A stretch of 64,000 nucleotides of DNA from NCBI RefSeq assembly GCF_008831285.2, contig NC_045139.1, positions 20,814,412 through 20,878,411 of the forward strand. The letters run 5' to 3'. The position numbers were made by a program, and so were the translations under genes. A model generated the notes under the pieces. The model worked only from the letters and a program-made list of their open reading frames with translations. It searched no databases and was not told the origin of the DNA. Of the stretch, positions 1-10,240 are shown piece by piece. The number at the start of each line of letters is the position of its first letter. Position 1 is the first letter of the stretch. Origin of the DNA: Nymphaea colorata. Lineage: Eukaryota; Streptophyta; Magnoliopsida; Nymphaeales; Nymphaeaceae.

Positions 1-706
1 TTAAGATTTTAAGTAGGTTTGAAGTTTTGCTCTAATTTGGTTACTACCTAGTTAGAGTTTCATCTCATCTTGCTTAAGTTCATTTGAAAAGGTGCTTGTA
101 ATCATAAGTGATGTTGAGTGAGTGTGAATACATGAATACATTGATCATTTATGATTAGAAGATCATAATTCATTCATACCATAACATTTATCTAAAAGCA
201 TTCTTACCATCACATACATCTAAACTTGTCATTTTTAATTATAAGATTGTCATAAATATTGTTATGGAAAGAGAAAAGTTTTTGAAAATAGAGTTGAGTT
301 GTAGACCATGAAGCATGATTCTAATATTGGGTCATTACTTGATTTTTGGTCTTGGTGAAGTCGACAAATAGGAAGTTAAAACCTTAGATCTTCGGAGAAA
401 AATATCCAAAATAATAAAAAAGATGAAATACTCCCATAGAAAGAAAGAGAAAGAAAAAGATTTTAAAGATCACTAAATGAAAGATTTTTAAAAGAGGAGG
501 AGATACATATCTTTATATGTATTTTATATACATATATACGTACAAGTATATATATATATATATACATATGTATGTGAAAACTTTTGAAAATAAAGTATTA
601 ACTTAAATAGAGATGAAAAACAAGTTCTTAAAAAGGAGAGAGAGAAAGAGATGCACATATACGTGCACATATACGTGTACATACTAACAAGAGATGCACA
701 TATAGT
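1..706 (-). repeat. LARD A 3' LTR fragment
   Basis: This stretch matches 19955-about 20640 almost base for base, in the same orientation, with only scattered substitutions. The matching stretch lies inside the 2.9 kb LTR at 19584-22442. I therefore read this as the opposite (3') LTR of the same minus-strand non-autonomous retrotransposon, cut by the window edge on the left. It is joined at about 706/707 to LTR sequence of a different (Gypsy) element. It contains a short (TA)n run near 545-565 and no coding sequence. Confidence 0.7.
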
Positions 707-1387
707 TGGGTCAAGAAAGCTCTTAATTGAGCTAAATTGTACTTTGACTGAGTTTAGTCAAAGTGGGTTTGGTTCGGTCAAAGTCTATTTTCGTCCATTA
801 ATTGGATCATGAGACAGACTTACGTTTTGACTGTGTTGAGCCCATGGTGACCGAACCTAGCTAGAATTGGCACCACATTTGAGTGCACCCGAGTCAAACC
901 TACTTGGATTAAGTAGGTTAGGTGAGTTTGACCAGTCTAGTAATTGCTTCCTTGAAAATGATTTTTTTCTTTAAGGAGGACCTGGTTAAAGAAGAGAGAG
1001 AGACATTAATGTCTCTCTTCTTGAAAATGACTTTTCTTCAATTAATTTGAGAGAAAATATTTATTTGTTATTTTTTTGACATGGAGGGGGCATGGCCCGT
1101 GGGGGGCTCTTGACCACACGGGCTAGGTGGGGCCCACACGTGGGTCCCACGTAGCATTTTAGACTGAATTAGATCCAATTCTTGGATCTAAGTCAAAATT
1201 TGCGTTTTGCAATTGAATTTGGACTCGTAATCCTGCATTGGGATTCGTGTATCGGGTTAAATTCACGATTTGAATCTAATTGTTCTTTAGATTCGAAATT
1301 GGCTTTGAAATTGCAAATTTTCACAATTCTTTTGTGAAATTTTCACATTGCTTCAATTTTGATGTGGAAAAATTTGGGGTGTTAACA
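707..1387 (-). repeat. Gypsy 3' LTR, truncated
   Basis: This matches 18684-19417 of the right LTR, ending at the shared LTR tip that reads TGTTAACACCCC on the minus strand. The right LTR is about 3.8 kb but only about 0.68 kb is present here. The missing part is the R/U5 side. Small indels separate the copies: about 26 bp is missing near 1018, and a block corresponding to about 19210-19240 is missing. The truncation point abuts LARD LTR sequence, with only short shared sequence (GGTCAAGAAAG) at the join, so a deletion or illegitimate recombination is likely. Confidence 0.8.
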
Positions 1388-2452
1388 GATGCCCCTCTTT
1401 GCTGTTAAGCAAATTGAATAATTTGCTTAATAGCAAAGATTCACGCACCAAATTTTTGCAAATCGTTTGGAAAATCCATTTTTCAAATGATGTTGAACCA
1501 TCCTCGCTCGAGGGAAAATGCTAGGCATAGACCTGAAATAAGAAGATTTTTCTCCATCTCATTGGAGACTTTGTAGAGGAATTAATGTTGGTTGAAAAAT
1601 TTTGTAATTGTGAAAGTTTTTGCATTTGATGCTTGGAGAAATTTGCCCTCGATGCCTTCTAAACCATTGGCAAGTGCTTTTTCTCTCCTTTTACTTAGTT
1701 TTTCACATACTCGCTTTTGCTTTTGAATTTTGATTTTCTTTTTGAGCCACCCTTCACTCTTGGGAGAAATTCCTCACCACCCCAAAAGCTACTACGGAGT
1801 TCCACCGCTTTGGCGGTTTTGTGTAGTTTGCTTTGTGTAATATCAAGTCTATCGGGCTTTCTTCTGAACCCTTGTAACAAGCTTTGGGCCGGTAACTCCT
1901 AGACCAGTTGGCCTCAGGGTACCAAATGTAAAACACTCCCCGGGCTTACTTGCTCGAATTCAGAAGGCTTTAGGAGACTTAATATAAGCAAAATGTTCAT
2001 GGATTGCTTTTTAGCTTCACGGCGTAAGCATAGGTCATATGCCCACCCGCGCCTGCTGAGCTTTGAACCAGAGGAACAACTACACTCACCCCGAGCTCAT
2101 TCTCAACTCATTTCGCTTGATAGCTTTTTCTAGCATCTTGCCAAGGTCTTTTAGGTGACAAGACTTTTTCTTATGGCATCTCATGCTAGACCTTTACAAA
2201 TGCCGATTGTCGGGACCAACATTAATTACTATACATTAGTCCCTCAATCCCTCAATGTCTGAAATTTCTTGCCTATTTCAAGAGGATGCCCTTGCAATTG
2301 TCCTCAAGACATGGGTTGAGTTTGAAAATTTTGATGCATTTTTGAAACTTTTCCCTAAGGGATACCATGCCCCTTAGGTGGTTTGAAAATTGTTACAAAC
2401 GTGCTTATCAAAGCACAACTATTTTGAATTTTTTTTTTTTTGAATTGCAAAT
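1388..2452 (-). other. Gypsy 3' untranslated region with polypurine tract
   Basis: On the minus strand AAAGAGGGGC (1391-1400) sits three bases upstream of the 3' LTR tip, the expected position of the polypurine tract that primes plus-strand DNA synthesis. The remaining 1 kb between the tract and the integrase stop codon has no convincing ORF. It contains a poly-T run near 2428-2440. The tract sequence is shared with the LARD elements at 48325-48334 and 53786-53796. Confidence 0.7.
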
Positions 2453-3730
2453 TCAAGTATAGAATTTTTTGAGATGCAAAGCATTAATTGGATCGGGGAT
2501 TTCAACCCCATCGGCATCAATCAGTCGATAAGAATTGTGAGGTAGAACCTCTTTGACAACATATGGTCCTTCCCAGTTCGGCGCCCATTTTCCTTTGGGT
2601 CTACTCCTGAGTGGAACTATGGATCTTAAAACAAGATCATTTACCTGAAATTTTCTTTCAATGACTGATTTGGCATAATGTCGGGCGACTCTCTTACGAT
2701 AGACTTCGGCATGCTCTGCCGCTTGTAGTCTTTTCTCGTCTAAGAGGTCTAATTGAGCAAGTCTCTTTTTTTGATATTTGCTAATTGGGAGTTCAATGAG
2801 AGCAACAAATTTCATTGCTGGTTTTTGGACATGTAATGGAAGGACAATTTCCGTTCCATATACTAATTCTGCTGGTGTAGCATTGGTGGGTGTCCGAATT
2901 GTGGTTCGATACGCCCAAAGTGCATTGTGCATTTTCTCGTGCCAATCTCGGCCTGTTTCAACTGTCCTCTCTAAGACACGAATCAAAATCTTGTTGGTTG
3001 CTTCTGCCTGACCATTACCTTGAGGGTAATATGGGGCAGAAAAGTGATGTTGTATTTTGTGTTTGTGACAAAGATTGCACATTTTCTCATTTTTGAAATG
3101 AGTACCGTTATCAGAAACGATATCATGAGGGATGCCAAATCTACACAAAAGATTTTTATGAATGAAGGACACTACGTGTTGTCCTTCGACTGTTTTTAAA
3201 GTGATCGCTTCCACCCATTTGGTGAAGTAATCTGTAGCTGCAAGAAAATACCTGTGTCCATTTGAGGCAGGTGGATTGATTGGACCGACTACGTCGAAGG
3301 CCCACATGGAGAATGGCCATGGTGAGCTGACCGAATGAAGGTACGCTGCTGGAGCATGAATTGATGGTGCATGCAACTGACATTTGATGCATTTCTTGAC
3401 AAATTGGTGACAGTCTCTTTGCATTGTGGGCCAATAGTACCCTGCTCTGACTATCTGCTTCACGAGGGTCTGATACCCTACATGTCCCCCACAAATTCCT
3501 TCATGGGCTTCTTGAATGACTTCTAGTGCCTCATTTGCATCGAGACATCTAGCATATTCCGTGCTGAATCCTCTTCTGTATAGGATGTCGGCTAGAATGA
3601 AATATCTTGAAGACATGTGTCTCAAAACACTTTGCTCTTTTCGAGACATTTCTGGTGGAAGTGTTCCAGTTTGGAGAAAATCCTTGATGTTCTGATACCA
3701 TGGTGTTTCTCTACTTTCTGCTTGCAACAC
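2453..3730 (-). CDS. Gypsy integrase (pol C-terminus)
   Basis: This 425-residue open frame inserts the retrotransposon cDNA into host DNA. The zinc-binding HHCC part is seen at H76, H83, C114 and C117. The catalytic core has D146 (AFDVVGP), D207 (SDNGTHF) and E243 (GQAEATNK), giving exact D-x60-D and D-x35-E spacing. The C-terminus ends KWAPNWEGPYVVKEV..LHLKKFYT, the usual plant Gypsy integrase tail, with no chromodomain, as expected for Tat. It is not an independent gene. The frame is continuous with the upstream RNase H except for one TAG stop at 3731-3733, so the methionine at 3730 is only the first after that stop. The catalytic core looks intact. Confidence 0.93.
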   Translation of the reverse strand: MLQAESRETPWYQNIKDFLQTGTLPPEMSRKEQSVLRHMSSRYFILADILYRRGFSTEYARCLDANEALEVIQEAHEGICGGHVGYQTLVKQIVRAGYYWPTMQRDCHQFVKKCIKCQLHAPSIHAPAAYLHSVSSPWPFSMWAFDVVGPINPPASNGHRYFLAATDYFTKWVEAITLKTVEGQHVVSFIHKNLLCRFGIPHDIVSDNGTHFKNEKMCNLCHKHKIQHHFSAPYYPQGNGQAEATNKILIRVLERTVETGRDWHEKMHNALWAYRTTIRTPTNATPAELVYGTEIVLPLHVQKPAMKFVALIELPISKYQKKRLAQLDLLDEKRLQAAEHAEVYRKRVARHYAKSVIERKFQVNDLVLRSIVPLRSRPKGKWAPNWEGPYVVKEVLPHNSYRLIDADGVEIPDPINALHLKKFYT

Positions 3731-4189
3731 CTATTCTGGTATGACAAAAGATGGTTGTTCGAGTCTTCCAACTTCAAAAGATCTGATAGATTCTCCAGGT
3801 TTGAAGGCAATGGTAGAGCCTAAACTGGCTAAACCGTCTGCTATTGGGTTAAATTCTCTTTTGACATGTAAGAGTTGACATTCCTCGAACTGTCTTAAAA
3901 GGGAAGCTGCTAACTCTTGATATGGGATCAATTTTTGATCTTTGACTTGCCAATCTCCATTGACCTGACTGACAGCTAAGAGAGAATCTCCAAAAATGCG
4001 AACTCTCTGCACTTTAAATTTGAGCAACATTTTGAGTCCTTGGATTAGGGCCTCGTACTCTGCCATATTATGCGTGCAGGAAAAATTCAATTTGAGAGAG
4101 TAAGGAATCATTTCCCTTTCTGGTGTAATGAAAAGTATCCCAATGCCTGCCCCAGCTGTGCTCTTAGATCCATCAAAGTACATCTCCAA
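3731..4189 (-). CDS. Second (archaeal-type) RNase H of Gypsy pol
   Basis: This 152-residue domain carries the four acidic catalytic residues of RNase H: D6 in YFDGS, E44 in NMAEYEAL, D68 in IFGDSL and D118 in NPIADGLAS. It lies between the usual RNase H/connection region and integrase. This is the position of the extra archaeal-type RNase H acquired by Tat elements. It would degrade RNA in RNA:DNA hybrids during reverse transcription. It ends at a TAG separating it from integrase in the same frame. A one-base shift near 4170-4190 separates it from the upstream segment that reads to about 4344 (VSQKSIKGQAIADQLADFP). Confidence 0.88.
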   Translation of the reverse strand: MEMYFDGSKSTAGAGIGILFITPEREMIPYSLKLNFSCTHNMAEYEALIQGLKMLLKFKVQRVRIFGDSLLAVSQVNGDWQVKDQKLIPYQELAASLLRQFEECQLLHVKREFNPIADGLASLGSTIAFKPGESIRSFEVGRLEQPSFVIPE

Positions 4190-4477
4190 ATCGGCTCTGG
4201 TTCAGTTGCTAGGATTTGCTCATCTGGAAAATCATCATTTGTTCTAATTTCTTCATATAGAGGAAAATCTGCCAATTGGTCTGCAATGGCTTGCCCCTTG
4301 ATTGATTTTTGTGACACATATTCCAAATCATATTGCATCAGCAAAACCTGCTACTTTGCTATCATTCCATTCAGAAATGGCTGTTCGAGGATATATTTGA
4401 GTGGATTAAGTTTGGATAAAATTTTAACTTCACAAGCCAATAAATAATGCCTTCATTTTGACACATCCACACCAAGG
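4190..4477 (-). pseudogene. Gypsy pol connection/RNase H1 segment, frame-broken
   Basis: This region links reverse transcriptase to the second RNase H. Fragments in different frames resemble the expected connection region, including a downstream YDLEYVSQKSIKGQ segment (about 4254-4344). Upstream, the reverse transcriptase frame stops at 4478 after YYISKTFVQYEKNYSHMEKL. At least two frame changes and a stop lie within about 300 bases. The duplicated block does not cover this part, so there is no second copy to tell decay from sequencing error. Confidence 0.6.
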
Positions 4478-5985
4478 CTAAGCAAGTTTTTCCATGTGCG
4501 AGTAGTTCTTTTCATACTGCACAAATGTCTTACTTATGTAATAAATGACATGTTCTATTCGACATCCTTCTTCATATTGAGCCATAAATCCACCACAGGC
4601 TGAATCGTTAACTGTGATGTAAAGGAGTAGAGGTTCCCCTAAAATTGGAGGTTTTAAAATTGGTGGGCAAAGAAGATACTTCTTGATCTTTTCGAATGAG
4701 GCTTGACATTCATGCCCCCATTCAAATTTGACTCCTTTCCGTAGTAAATGGTTGAAGGGTTCGCACCTCATGGCGAGATTAGATATAAACCTTCTGATTG
4801 ACTGAATTCTGCCTTGCAAGCTGCGTATCTCCTTAAGATTTGTTGGGGGTGACATTTCGATGATCGCCTTTGCTTTGGAAGGATCCATCTCGATTCCCTT
4901 TTGGCTGACCATAAATCCCAAAAGCTTACCGGATTCCACACCAAATACACATTTTTGTGGATTCAATCTAAGTTTGTATTGTAAGAGTCTATCAAAAACT
5001 TGAGAGAGAATGTTGATGTGATTCTCCCTTGTTTTTGACTTAATTAGTAGATCATCTACATATGCATCCATGATTTGATGCATTTGGTCATGAAAATAGC
5101 TGCCATAACCCTTTGATATGTTGCCCCAGCGTTCTTCAAACCAAATGGCATTACTCTATAGCAGAAGGTACCCCATGAGGTTGTAAATGATGTTTTGGCT
5201 TGATCTTGAGCTGCCAACTTAATTTGGTTATAACCAGAATATCCATCCATAAAGGAGAACATAGCGTGACCTGCGGTACTGTCTACCAACAAGTCAATGT
5301 TTGGAAGTGGGTAGTCATCCTTTGGTGTAGCCTTATTCAAATCTCTGAAATCGATGCAGAGCCGAATTTTGCCATTTTTCTTTGGGACTACCACAATGTT
5401 TGCTAACCATTCAGGATAGTCGATTGTTCGGATGAACCCTGCCTTTAGTAGGTCTTCCAGGCCTTCCTTAACTTGCCCCTCAAGACGAGGGTCTAGTTTC
5501 CTCAACTTTTGTTTGATTGGCTTGCATTCTGGTTTCAATGGTAGTCGATGCTCGACTAATTTTGTATCAAGTCCTGGCATGTCCTCATAAGTCCACGCAA
5601 AGGCTTCTTGATGCTTTTTGAGGAAGTCTATCAACTCTTTTCTTTCTTCTGTTGAGAGACTTGTTCCAATTTGCAAAATCTTTGGACTCCCTTCCGTGCC
5701 AATGTTAATTTCCTCAATCGGATCATTAATCAGAGGTGACGGTTGATCTTGCCTTCTCATTTGGATGAACTCTGGACATTCGGCCTCAGTGAGTTCTGGA
5801 TTTATCTCCTTAAAAGCTTTTGATGTTTGATCCTCAAATGTCATCCTAAAGATTGTAAAGAAGTTAGATGAAATTTGAGACATTATATATGGAAGTAATT
5901 TGCATTTGTCATTGTATTTTTTTTTTAAGGTATTACAAAATGAAGACACTTGGTCTATTTGAGTACAATGACGACAAAATGACAA
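4478..5985 (-). pseudogene. Gypsy reverse transcriptase, one frameshift
   Basis: The polymerase is encoded in two overlapping frames (5985-5056, then 5083-4478). The first frame carries the Gypsy hallmarks LRKLDPRLEGQVKEGLEDLL, VVVPKKNGKIRLCIDFRDLN, FSFMDGYSGYNQI and FCYRVMPFGLKNAGATYQR. The second carries the active-site motif YVDD (about 5051-5062) and the thumb GIEMDPSKAKAIIEM. The break falls at a short homopolymer (AAAA at 5093-5096 on the plus strand), where a one-base length error would shift frame between the two parts. All catalytic motifs are present, so the break may be a sequencing error or a recent mutation. The N-terminal part is repeated at 10241-10816. Confidence 0.88.
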
Positions 5986-6006
5986 AATGATGGCGGATTT
6001 GTTGAT

Positions 6007-6807
6007 TCAAATTGATGGTGAACATCCGCCTATGGTATTGCTCTTGACGAAAGGTACTGGTTTGAATTCTTCCTCAACATCCACTTTTTCATAGCTTTGG
6101 CACCCCAAGGCTTGAGTGCCTCGTTGTCCTGTCAAGGTAACTGGTTCCAAGATTCCATTTTCATGTTTGCCAAGGCCAGTAAATGGCTGGTAGCCATGGC
6201 GTATGAGTAAATCCAATCCTTTCTCATTCTGGCAGAATTTCTTGAACAATGGATGACTTTTGTAACTTGTTTCAAGTTTGGTACCCTTTTTCACCCATAC
6301 CTGTTTCTTTGGTTTCTGAATGGCCAATCTGCTAAGACTTTGAGATATTTCTTCCTCTTTGCAGACTCGAATACTGGGTACCTCAATTGTATATGTTGGT
6401 ACCGGAATCATTGGGTGTACAAGTCGGCTTTCCCTATCCTCTGCATAGATGGTTATAGAATTCCCGTTGTGAGTCCATTTGACACACTGATGTAGAGTGG
6501 AGGGAACTGCATTGGTAGCATGGATCCATGGCCTGCCAAGCAACAAGTTGAAGGAGGGTTCTATATCCACCACATGAAATAAAACCCGATGATACGTCTC
6601 AGAAATATTCAAATCCAAACATATGCATCCTAGGCATGGTTGTCCTGTCCCGTCATATCCATGGATGAAAATTGTGGATGGAGTATAGTCGGTCTGTCTT
6701 ATGCCCAACTCACGAGCTGTTTGTTGTGGACAGATGTTCAGGCTTGCTCCACCATCAATTAAAACGTGGGAGACTCTAGTGCCCCTTGTCTCTATCACTA
6801 TGTGCAA
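6007..6807 (-). CDS. Gypsy aspartic protease with G-patch
   Basis: This 266-residue open frame has two parts. The retropepsin-like part shows the active-site signature VLIDGGASLN (catalytic D18) and the flap-distal LLGRPWIHA motif near residues 88-97, as in plant Tat/Ogre proteases. Near residues 195-240, IRHGYQPFTGLGK followed by a glycine-rich stretch fits a G-patch, a short nucleic-acid-binding module known from Tat-type pol and some retroviral proteases. The start is uncertain. The upstream gag-linker frame runs into it with a one-base offset at a run of five C at about 6898-6902, present in both copies. Confidence 0.85.
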   Translation of the reverse strand: MHIVIETRGTRVSHVLIDGGASLNICPQQTARELGIRQTDYTPSTIFIHGYDGTGQPCLGCICLDLNISETYHRVLFHVVDIEPSFNLLLGRPWIHATNAVPSTLHQCVKWTHNGNSITIYAEDRESRLVHPMIPVPTYTIEVPSIRVCKEEEISQSLSRLAIQKPKKQVWVKKGTKLETSYKSHPLFKKFCQNEKGLDLLIRHGYQPFTGLGKHENGILEPVTLTGQRGTQALGCQSYEKVDVEEEFKPVPFVKSNTIGGCSPSI

Positions 6808-7397
6808 GGCGTCATTGTGCGATGCACCTCCAGTTGGCAGATCTTTATCAGAGAATATGATTGGACTATTTTCACATAGTTCAAAAGCCCATTCATTCCC
6901 CCTGTTAGGGCTAAACCTTCCTTCTTGACTTCAGGTAAGGGGTCCAATTCATTGAAAATGGATTCCAATGGTTCAGGGTCGCACACTTGTGACTTCCGAT
7001 CAATCTCTGTCAGATGGTCTTGTTTAACCAGTCCAGTTTGTGCATTGATGGATCCTTTATCATGTTTGAAAAGCAATCCAAAGAAATCCAGGGACGCTGT
7101 ATCCCTTTTGTTTGTCACCATAATTTGACGACCTGTTGAAAATCTGACCATCGAAACTATTCCTTTGCCATGTTTAGGAAAAAGATTCTTGAGAATGTCC
7201 GGCTGTTCACTGACCTCTTTGATTATTTCTTTGTCAACTGCATCTTGCACAATATTTTTAAGTACAAGGCAGTCTTCTGTATCATGTCCTGGAGCGCGAT
7301 GAAATTTGCAGAATTGCTCTTTGTTTTTCCCCATCATTGGTGGGGGGTTGGAGACTTTTGGGAGGAACAGAGTACCTCTTTCGATTAGCATATGCAT
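6798..7397 (-). CDS. Gag C-terminus with zinc knuckle, linker to protease
   Basis: This segment continues gag toward protease. The motif CKFHRAPGHDTEDC fits the C-x3-H-x4-H-x4-C knuckle-like motif typical of plant Tat-type gag/linker regions, which bind the element's RNA. It is followed by a charged linker with no recognised domain. The C-terminus given by this frame (after GGMNGLLNYVK) is probably not native. A shift at the C5 run near 6900 moves the reading into the protease frame. The equivalent in the second copy is 11628-about 12230. Confidence 0.75.
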   Translation of the reverse strand: MHMLIERGTLFLPKVSNPPPMMGKNKEQFCKFHRAPGHDTEDCLVLKNIVQDAVDKEIIKEVSEQPDILKNLFPKHGKGIVSMVRFSTGRQIMVTNKRDTASLDFFGLLFKHDKGSINAQTGLVKQDHLTEIDRKSQVCDPEPLESIFNELDPLPEVKKEGLALTGGMNGLLNYVKIVQSYSLIKICQLEVHRTMTPCT

Positions 7398-8570
7398 GAC
7401 CTCTTCATAACTTGTTGTAATGGGGTGAATTTTCTATCGTACCCCCATCCAGGATGTTTGTTTTTGGTGCCACTACTACTGCCACTAGCTCTGTCCATTA
7501 CCCCTTTATTCTTGGGATATTCGGACTTTTCTTTCTTGAAGGCTGCAGTGTTGGCTACGATGTTGGCTGGAGCATTCTGACTTCTGCTATTCTTCTTTGT
7601 ATCTTCCCTTACTTTTACCGGGATGACCGCATCAAAAGCTCCATTCTCAATTCCTGCTTCAATGCATTCTGCTCTCTCAGTGAGATCGATGAAAGACTTG
7701 ATTGGAGCATTGGAAATGAGGCTCCTTAATGGTTGTGTCAAATTGTTTACGATCAATCCCAGTGCATGTGATTGAGAGATTGGGTCTCTTATCTTGTTGC
7801 AAGAAGACCTCCATCTCTGAATAAAATCTCTCACCTTTTCACCTGACCTCTGTTTTAGATAGCATAATGTGGTGATCGTTGGTGCAGTTTCAACGTTTTG
7901 AATGAACCTTTCAATGAAAAGGTTGATTAACATGTCAAATTTTTCAATTCCACTGGGTTGATGTGTTCCCATACCATTGTGCTGCAATTCCTTCTAGGTT
8001 TCTAGGGAACATCGAAAGAGGGCCTTATTATTGTGGCAGAATTTGTAGCATTCAGCAAAGAACAAGGCCAAATGTGTCTTTGGGTCTCCATGGCCATCAA
8101 ATTTGATAAATTTCTTGGGCAAGTTTTTTATGTGTTTGTCATTTTCGAAGCTTTCGTAGAAATCTTCGCAAGTGAAATTCCTCTTGTTCTTGTCTTTAAG
8201 TTGTACTGCATTTAACTTCTTTTCAACTTCCTGGATTTTTGTTTTCCAGGATTCTCCTTCTTCTTTTTCTTGGGAGTTTTCGGTTCTTCCTCACTACTAG
8301 ATTCTGTTGTAGCGTCTTCAGAAGAGTCTGAACTGCTTGATGAGTACTTTCTTGTTTTCTTCCCTTTCTTTTTGGCTTTTTCTGCCTGCGCTTGTTCTTC
8401 ATTGAACATGATCATGTATTTCCGGAATCTTCTGTATTCCTCAAATTCCGGGTCATTTACTTCCAGCTTGGGAGGTGTTTCTGAGGAGGATTCTTCTCCC
8501 TGTCTCCTATAAAAGGTTGATCAAGCTCCATTTCACTCCTTCTCCTGCTTTGGCTTCTGGTTTCAACCAT
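7385..8570 (-). pseudogene. Gag (left copy), frame-broken
   Basis: Gag would form the particle that packages element RNA. The likely start is MVETRSQSRRRS at 8570. A lysine/serine/acid-rich low-complexity stretch follows. The retrotransposon gag core is represented by fragments such as the 7385-7987 frame (RSGEKVRDFIQRWRSSCN, LTERAECIEAG). The frame is broken at several places, including near 8500, 8260 and 7985. At these points the right-hand copy (12685-13404) differs by single bases in homopolymers and stays open, so most of these breaks are probably sequence errors. Confidence 0.75.
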
Positions 8571-8753
8571 AAAGAGGATGTTCACCTTGCAAGAAGAAAA
8601 ATTGAAAATGTTAGGATGTGAATTGATAAGAGATGACAAATTTTGATTACATATTAAAAGAAAGATGAGAATGACAAACTTGACAAAGTTTAACATAACT
8701 TGACAAAACTTGACAAAATTTTGGCTTAATGACAATGAACTAGACATGACAAT

Positions 8754-9961
8754 CTAGGACAGAAGGATAGATGGGCGGACTTCATCCCACCATTTTACAT
8801 ATTCGGGACCCATTCCTGGACCAAGGACAAGATACAAGTGAGCAAATGATTCCCAACGTCGCTGGGCATAGGTGTATATCCCGGACCACTCTTCAGTGTC
8901 TAGTTCACACTCCACAATGGCTCCTTCCGACTCAATTGGATATGCCTTCCTCTGACGCAGTGAGAATTGCCTGAGGCAACGCTCTGGATGATATTCAATT
9001 ATGAAAAACGGTCCCAATAGAAGACTTCCTCTGACTGGGTTGTAAGTGTATCTTGACTTGATGACCTCTCGATCAAAGAAGTCCCAAATGATGGTGGAGT
9101 CATCAACTTCCTCCATCTTTCTACGGTAGTGCTCCATACTGGATAACTGACCGTCTGTGTTTTGAAAATGACATGATTGTGGCCCACATATTTGTAGAAC
9201 CATGCTTGCAGTGCAAAGGCACATCCTTCTATCGAGTCTGCATCTCCAATTGAAATTTGGCCAACCCTCTGTAAAGGAATGCCAAGGCTGCCATTGCTAT
9301 GGAAATGTGACGGACTTTGACATGCCCCCATTTTCTGAAGAGGCGAGCTATGCGGAAATCCATTATGTGTTCTTCATTATTGAAGAAGATAAGACCCATG
9401 GTACAAGTCACCATGGAGTTTTTGTACTTGTCTGCAACACTACTAGATAGTGACGCAGAGTTGACAAATTGGGAGTATGTTTCACCAAGCTCTTGTAGTT
9501 GAAGATATTGATGTCCATCTTTCTCTAGAAAATGCCAACTCCTTTTCCCTGTGAGTTTACGAATCACTTCTAGAGTTTTGACTTGACCTTGGTTTACAAG
9601 GAACTGGTCTTCAATTGGACCTCTTGGGTCACCTTTTGGTTCTGGCAAACCCATAATGTTGGAGAACTCATCAAGAGTGATTGTCATTTCACCCCATAGA
9701 AAGCAGAATGTGTTGATCCTTGGGTTACATCTTTCAGCAATTGCATGGATAGATTGCCATTGATAGGTTGTATGGCAAGACTGACTGCTTCTTCAAGACC
9801 GCAATCCTCTAAGTGATCCGGGAACATACAACCGAAAAGTTGGGTACCATGAAAGATACCACTGAGGTAGGTAGACTCCACTTGGGATGATGCGAAGTCC
9901 GGATCGCCTTGACATGACCGAATAGGATGTGGTCATATGGGAAGATACTTTCTGAGTCCAT
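8754..9961 (-). pseudogene. Plant mobile domain ORF (left copy), frame-broken
   Basis: This is the same ORF as 13588-14799 but interrupted by small indels, so it reads only as three pieces (9881-9684, 9687-9229, 9224-8754). The right copy shows an uninterrupted 403-residue frame. The differences are one- or two-base, mostly in homopolymers (for example near 9190, 9256 and 9730). It precedes gag in the same orientation. The broken state here is more likely a contig-end error than real decay. Confidence 0.75.
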
Positions 9962-10140
9962 CTAGACAAGAGAAGGTAATAGACTTTGACATGAATTGAC
10001 CCAATAGAGACTCGAGAAGAGTTTTGACATTGGGTTTGGACATGGACTTAGGGCAAAGTAAAACATCACATGCGTCCAAACAAGCAGTTAATGAAAAATT
10101 GATAATGCAATTCCTAGGACTCTTGCCTATATGCATTATT
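9962..10140 (-). other. Gypsy leader (left copy), cut by the gap
   Basis: This is untranslated leader upstream of the PMD ORF. It matches 14800-14979 and stops at the assembly gap. No ORF or structure is evident beyond the repeated TTTGACAT-type motifs. Confidence 0.7.
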
Positions 10141-10240
10141 NNNNNNNNNNNNNNNNNNNNNNNNNNNNNNNNNNNNNNNNNNNNNNNNNNNNNNNNNNNN
10201 NNNNNNNNNNNNNNNNNNNNNNNNNNNNNNNNNNNNNNNN
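10141..10240. other. Assembly gap of exactly 100 N
   Basis: One hundred consecutive N, a conventional placeholder for a gap of unknown size. It interrupts the Gypsy internal region between leader sequence on the left and mid-reverse-transcriptase sequence on the right. Confidence 0.99.

Larger units (their letters stand above)
5407..10140. repeat. Left copy of a 4.7 kb near-identical block ending at the gap
   Basis: This block ends exactly at the first N (10141). It is repeated at 10241-about 14979, which begins exactly after the last N. The two copies keep the same order and orientation. They differ mainly by single-base length changes in homopolymers, for example GTCTAGTTTCC versus GTCTAGTTCC and CTCAATTGTA versus CTCAATGTA. 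The exact abutment of both copies on the gap is the signature of two overlapping contig ends that were not merged. Confidence 0.85.

Noticed and set aside
2778-3096. Plus-strand frames opposite integrase
   Set aside because: They are antisense shadows of a clear integrase frame with an intact DDE triad.
7454-7729. Plus-strand 91-residue frame, present twice (also 12284-12559)
   Set aside because: It is the antisense of gag, duplicated only because the whole block is duplicated.
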